From NCBI GenBank assembly GCA_900770725.1, contig CAAGLL010000035.1, forward strand, positions 1 to 64,000: a stretch of 64,000 nucleotides of DNA. The letters are read 5' to 3'. The translations under genes and the position numbers were made by a program. The stretch is from an uncultured Succinivibrio sp. (lineage in GTDB: Bacteria > Pseudomonadota > Gammaproteobacteria > Enterobacterales > Succinivibrionaceae). The first letter of the stretch is position 1; every line of letters starts with the position of its first letter. Under the pieces are notes generated by a model. That model saw nothing but the letters and a program-made list of their open reading frames with translations, searched no databases and had not been told where the DNA came from. Positions 60,314 through 64,000 of this stretch are shown here, piece by piece.

Positions 60314-60799
60314 ATGTTTGCGAAATTGTACTTTGTTTTTGACAGGATCAGGACTTTGATGACGATTGCACTTTTATCATTTGTCGTGATCCTGTGTTTT
60401 ATTCAGGTAATCCTTCGCTATTTTACTCCGGCAGAGCTTACACCTTTCGCCTGGGGTGACGAAGTCATTCGACTTACAAGCATATGGGTGATCTTTTTAG
60501 CTTCCAGTTGTGGAGCGCGCAAGGGAGCCCATATGACTGTCGATTTTTTTATTGAGAAGTATGTGCCTAGCAGGTATAGAAGTTACGTTAGAAAATTCTC
60601 GCTTGTTATCGTGCTCATAATTCTGGGATTGATCGTCTATTACGGTGCCTTATACACGATCTCCATGCGTGGAAGCATGTTGCAAAATATCAGCATTTCT
60701 ATGTCTTGGTTTTACAGTGCAATTCCAGTTGGGATTGGATGCCTCTTCTTTGAATATCTGCTGCTGCTACTGAACATAGATCCCAAGTTGAAGAAATAA
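60314..60799 (+). CDS. TRAP transporter small permease (DctQ family)
   Basis: Four-helix inner-membrane subunit (161 aa). Family features are the FIQVILRYF-type segment near residue 36, a conserved WGDEVIRL near 50 and the FLASSCGARKGAHMTVDFF segment near 65. No good RBS precedes the ATG at 60314, which is common for coupled subunits. It lies between the binding protein and the large permease. Confidence 0.9.
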   Translation: MFAKLYFVFDRIRTLMTIALLSFVVILCFIQVILRYFTPAELTPFAWGDEVIRLTSIWVIFLASSCGARKGAHMTVDFFIEKYVPSRYRSYVRKFSLVIVLIILGLIVYYGALYTISMRGSMLQNISISMSWFYSAIPVGIGCLFFEYLLLLLNIDPKLKK

Positions 60800-60827
60800 C
60801 AATTTACCATATAGCTAAGGTAATCAT

Positions 60828-62108
60828 ATGATTGCGGGTTTGTTTTTATTGATAGGGCTTTTGGCCCTTATCTTTACCGGGATACCGATATTCATTTCCA
60901 TTCTCATTGTTGCCGTTGTCTCTGCGCTCAGCATGGGAATCCCTTTTCAGATGGTCATAATAAGGATGTTTGGCAGCGTCAACTCATTCTCATTAATGGC
61001 AATACCATTCTTCATTATTGCCGGCAACATAATGACTAAAGCGCAGATCACCGACAAGCTCGTTGATTTTGCAAAATCTTTGCTTGGAAACACCAAAGGA
61101 GGGTTGGCTCACTGCACAACCTTTGCGTCTTTCCTATTTGGCGGCATTCAAGGATCGGGAATCGCAAACGCCTCTGCGATCGGCGGCATGCTTATTCCTG
61201 CCATGGTTAAGCAGGGCTATCAGAAAGACTATGCGGTCGCAGTAACGACAGCTTCATCGATGATGAGTCCGATCGTTCCTCCGTCGATAGCCATGATCCT
61301 TTATTCCTTCTATACAGAAGTGCCGGTCGGAAAACTGTTCGTTGGTGGTTTCATCCCCGGAATCATGCTCTGTGTTGGAATAATAGCCGTAAATTACCTT
61401 TTATATGTAAAGCGCGGGTATGACATTCCTTCCGAGACGTTCTCGCTAAGGCGTGTAGGAAAAATGTTTGTCAAATCAATAGGCGCGCTCACCATGCCTC
61501 TCATAATCCTAGTAGGTATCCTGAGCGGCATGGTCACCCCTACAGAGTCAGGGGTTCTCGCAATCGCCTATGGATTGATTTACGGGCTGTTCATCACCAG
61601 GACGCTGCATCTTGGTGATCTCCCAAGCATCATATTTGACAGCGCCAAGACAACATCCGTCGTCATGCTGATAATCGCGGCTGCCGGCGTGCTTTCTAAC
61701 GTGCTGGTCCGTATGCATTTCCAGACGGAGGTCTTGCACCTTGCTGTTGACACGCTGGCAAATCCTTACCTTGCATCACTGCTCCTAGTGGCTGTGTTTC
61801 TCGTTCTGGGCATGTTTCTAGATCCGACAGTATTGATCGCAATGTTTGCCACGACGGTTCTCACTATCGGCAAGGCTTTTGGCTTCGACCCGATCCATTA
61901 CGGAGTGGTGATGGTGATCATCATGCAGATAGGTGCAATTACGCCACCGGTCGGGACATTCCTGTTCATCAGCTGCGGGATAGCAAAGATGCCTCTTGAA
62001 AAGAGCGTCAAACCGTTGCTTCCGTATCTGGCAGTCATTCTTGTCATTTCGATGGTGCTGCTCTTCGTGCCCTCGCTTGTCACCCTTCTGCCAAATTTAA
62101 TCGATTAA
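60828..62108 (+). CDS. TRAP transporter large permease (DctM family)
   Basis: Main membrane subunit (426 aa) with about twelve hydrophobic segments and the re-entrant hairpin pattern of DctM: FFIIAGNIMTKAQITDKLV, GGIQGSGIANASAIGGMLIP near residue 110 and SSMMSPIVPPSIAMILYS near 145, and later GAITPPVGTFLFI. AAGG precedes the ATG at 60828. With DctP and DctQ it forms a complete sodium- or proton-driven importer. Confidence 0.94.
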   Translation: MIAGLFLLIGLLALIFTGIPIFISILIVAVVSALSMGIPFQMVIIRMFGSVNSFSLMAIPFFIIAGNIMTKAQITDKLVDFAKSLLGNTKGGLAHCTTFASFLFGGIQGSGIANASAIGGMLIPAMVKQGYQKDYAVAVTTASSMMSPIVPPSIAMILYSFYTEVPVGKLFVGGFIPGIMLCVGIIAVNYLLYVKRGYDIPSETFSLRRVGKMFVKSIGALTMPLIILVGILSGMVTPTESGVLAIAYGLIYGLFITRTLHLGDLPSIIFDSAKTTSVVMLIIAAAGVLSNVLVRMHFQTEVLHLAVDTLANPYLASLLLVAVFLVLGMFLDPTVLIAMFATTVLTIGKAFGFDPIHYGVVMVIIMQIGAITPPVGTFLFISCGIAKMPLEKSVKPLLPYLAVILVISMVLLFVPSLVTLLPNLID

Positions 62109-62117
62109 AGGTGCTCT

Positions 62118-63194
62118 ATGCAAAAGAAAAACAACGGTCAAAACTATGCTCCGGTAGGCAAGAGAGTTCCTTGCTGTGGAAAAGGAGAGTTCGTTTTTGC
62201 TGCAACCGGACTTGATCATGGCCATATTTACGGAATGTGCAATGGGCTAATCGAAGCAGGGGCGGAACTAGCCTGCGTGTATGACGAGGATGTCGGAAAA
62301 GTAGAGAATTTCGTAAAGAAATATCCTGGTTGCAAGGTCTGCCATTCTTTGTCGGATCTGCTTGAAGATCCGCGAATTCAACTCGTTGCCATAGCTTCTA
62401 TTCCAGGTGATCGCGCAAAAATCGCCGTAAAGTGCCTACAGGCAGGCAAGCATGTTTTCGTTGACAAGCCAATTGCCATCAGCATCGACGAGATCGATGA
62501 ATTAGAAAAGCTTGCTACTTTGAATAGGCGTAGGGTGTTCGCTTATTTCTCGGAGCGACTTCACGTTGAGGCTGCAGTATGCGCCGAGAAGCTAATATCA
62601 AATGGGGTTATTGGCAGAGTGATCAATGTAACCGGCTTTGGCCCTCATCGCATTGACGAAAAGAACCGGCCTCAATGGTTTTTTGATGACAGGAGATTCG
62701 GAGGGATCATCACCGATATCGGCTGCCATCAGATCGAGCAGATAATGTTTTTCTCAGGCGCCTCCGATGCCTCCATTGACATGTCGCGCATTGGAAACTA
62801 CAGCCATAAGCAGTACCCGTATTTTCAAGATTATGGCGATGTCTCGCTTACCTGCAACAACGGCGCAAGCGGTTTTTTCAAAGTGGACTGGTTCACACCT
62901 GACGGCCTTTGCGCATGGGGAGATGGCAGAACCTTTATTACAGGCGAAAAGGGATATATAGAATTGCGAAAATATCTTGACATCGGGAGAGATACCGAAG
63001 GCGATCAGGTTTATTACGCAGACGAAAATGGGGAACACCATATAAATGCCAGCGGCAAGTACGGCTTCCCTTTTTTCGGACGAATGATAAGAGACATTCT
63101 TGATGGAAGTGACCTCGCGATGAGGCAAGATTATATCTTCAGAGTAATGAGAATTGCAATTACTGCTCAGAACATAGCAAGAAGGATAAATTAA
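62118..63194 (+). CDS. Gfo/Idh/MocA-family oxidoreductase
   Basis: NAD(P)-dependent sugar/cyclitol dehydrogenase. The N-terminal Rossmann fold is present but the usual GxGxxG start is modified (FVFAATGLDHGHIYGMC near residue 32), and the catalytic Lys lies in GKHVFVDKPIAIS near residue 115. The C-terminal domain has RFGGIITDIGCHQIEQI near 195, where the family keeps a catalytic Asp/His pair. 358 aa with about 30 extra N-terminal residues including CCGKGEF. AAAGG precedes the ATG. It lies ten bases after the TRAP permease, so it likely acts on the imported compound. Confidence 0.88.
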   Translation: MQKKNNGQNYAPVGKRVPCCGKGEFVFAATGLDHGHIYGMCNGLIEAGAELACVYDEDVGKVENFVKKYPGCKVCHSLSDLLEDPRIQLVAIASIPGDRAKIAVKCLQAGKHVFVDKPIAISIDEIDELEKLATLNRRRVFAYFSERLHVEAAVCAEKLISNGVIGRVINVTGFGPHRIDEKNRPQWFFDDRRFGGIITDIGCHQIEQIMFFSGASDASIDMSRIGNYSHKQYPYFQDYGDVSLTCNNGASGFFKVDWFTPDGLCAWGDGRTFITGEKGYIELRKYLDIGRDTEGDQVYYADENGEHHINASGKYGFPFFGRMIRDILDGSDLAMRQDYIFRVMRIAITAQNIARRIN

Positions 63195-63195
63195 A

Positions 63196-64000
63196 ATGAT
63201 AAATTTCGCTATATTGGGCGCAGGCGCCATCGCCAGAATTCATGTTGAGTCGCTTTTAAAGCTAAAGGACAGATGTCGGATCACCGCCATATGCGATCGT
63301 GATCTCGAAAGGGCTCGGAAGTTAAACGATGAGTTCAAATTAAAATGCAAGATTTTTTCCGATATGGATGAACTTTTTGCTTCTGGATTAGCAGATGCAG
63401 CAAGCATCTGCCTTCCGCCAGGCCTGCACTGTGCATGTGCTTGCAAGGCGCTCAATGCCGGCGTGAATGTGATTGTTGAAAAGCCAATGGCGATGTCTCC
63501 AAGCCAATGCGATTTGATGATAAACGCAGCAAAAGCAAAAAATCTTCAGCTTGCTGTCATTTGTCAAAATCGGTGGAAAACCGGTTATTACCGCCTAAAA
63601 AAAATCATTGACAGCGGTATTCTTGGAAGGATCTTCCAAGTCTCTGTCAACTCCCTTTGGTGGCGTGGGAATAATTATTACGATCTATGGTGGCGTGGCA
63701 CGTGGAAAGTTGAAGGAGGCGGCTGTCTGATGAGCCACGGTGTGCATCATCTTGATCTGCTACTGTGGATGTTTGGAATGCCTTCGTCGGTGAGGGCGAC
63801 CTTGAGAAATCTAGCGCATAACAATAGTGAGTGTGAGGATTTAGTCAATGCTGAACTCTGGTATGCCAATAACATGCAGATCAACCTTACGGTTTCGTTG
63901 CTAAACCATGGTGAGGAGCAATCGATAATAGTCCAATCAGAAAAAGCGAAGCTTGGAATTCCATTTACCTTATATTGCAGCAAGGCACTCGAAAACGGTT
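63196..64000 (+). CDS. Gfo/Idh/MocA-family oxidoreductase, cut by the window end
   Basis: Second dehydrogenase of the block, 268 codons visible and still open at the window edge. The Rossmann loop ILGAGAIARIH is standard, ASICLPPGLHC and the catalytic Lys in VNVIVEKPMAMSP near residue 95 follow, and GGGCLMSHGVHHLDLLLW near 180 holds the conserved His. The gene starts two bases after the previous stop. It differs enough from its neighbour (no N-terminal extension) to suggest a different step, not a duplication. Confidence 0.88.
   Translation, partial: MINFAILGAGAIARIHVESLLKLKDRCRITAICDRDLERARKLNDEFKLKCKIFSDMDELFASGLADAASICLPPGLHCACACKALNAGVNVIVEKPMAMSPSQCDLMINAAKAKNLQLAVICQNRWKTGYYRLKKIIDSGILGRIFQVSVNSLWWRGNNYYDLWWRGTWKVEGGGCLMSHGVHHLDLLLWMFGMPSSVRATLRNLAHNNSECEDLVNAELWYANNMQINLTVSLLNHGEEQSIIVQSEKAKLGIPFTLYCSKALENG

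Overview
The window is a GC-rich (roughly 60-65 % by eye) bacterial chromosome segment with gammaproteobacterial content: aminopeptidase N with class 2 PyrD, a DUF2835 gene and a ZapC-like gene; proQ next to prc; a DolP-type BON lipoprotein; MepA; kdsB next to lpxK; and a heat-shock-type lon promoter. Phylum-level assignment to Gammaproteobacteria is fairly safe. A gut-type lineage such as Succinivibrionaceae is only a guess.

Layout. 0.1-3.9 kb (minus): arginine operon argC-argB-short NAGS-argD. 4.1-9.2 kb (minus): mepA, an unrecognised 556-aa protein, a DolP-like lipoprotein, a PPP-family phosphatase and tRNA-Pro(TGG) with encoded CCA. 9.2-11.9 kb: AT-rich island with a PaeR7I/XhoI-type restriction-modification pair. 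11.9-17.5 kb (minus): metQ-metN-metI-FAD 2-hydroxyacid dehydrogenase-class I aminotransferase, preceded by a leader with a Met/Cys-rich short ORF and a terminator-like hairpin. 17.5-19.0 kb: gene-poor DNA with clustered dyads. 19.0-28.7 kb: ZapC-like gene, a metallophosphoesterase, a 150-aa TnpB-derived ORF, then pyrD, a DUF2835 gene, pepN, prc, proQ and crcB. 28.8-38.4 kb (plus): phzF-like gene, dtd, unknown gene, dapE, a GH13 glucosidase and a large alpha-2-macroglobulin-like protein. 38.5-44.8 kb (minus): thiamine operon thiC-thiDE-thiF-thiS-thiG-thiH behind a TPP riboswitch. 45-47.3 kb (plus): periplasmic-sensing diguanylate cyclase. 47.4-51.0 kb (minus): aldo/keto reductase, Asp/Glu racemase family, kdsB, lpxK. 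51.1-57.9 kb: M20 hydrolase, eno, lon and a DUF1848 gene. 58.1-64 kb (plus): a lower-GC accessory block with a LacI-type regulator, a TRAP transporter and two Gfo/Idh/MocA oxidoreductases, the last cut by the window end.

Most of the window is housekeeping biosynthesis (arginine, thiamine, pyrimidine, lysine/peptidoglycan, LPS). The parts most worth a second look are the metQ leader, the coupling of methionine uptake with 2-hydroxyacid oxidation and transamination, the TnpB-derived ORF with an apparently lost catalytic Asp, the CTTTCA/TGAAAG cluster near 18.25-18.59 kb, the dyads between eno and lon, and the CRP-site-fronted LacI/TRAP block. Convergent gene ends carry very regular GC-rich hairpins with 14-16 bp perfect stems and 3-4 nt loops.
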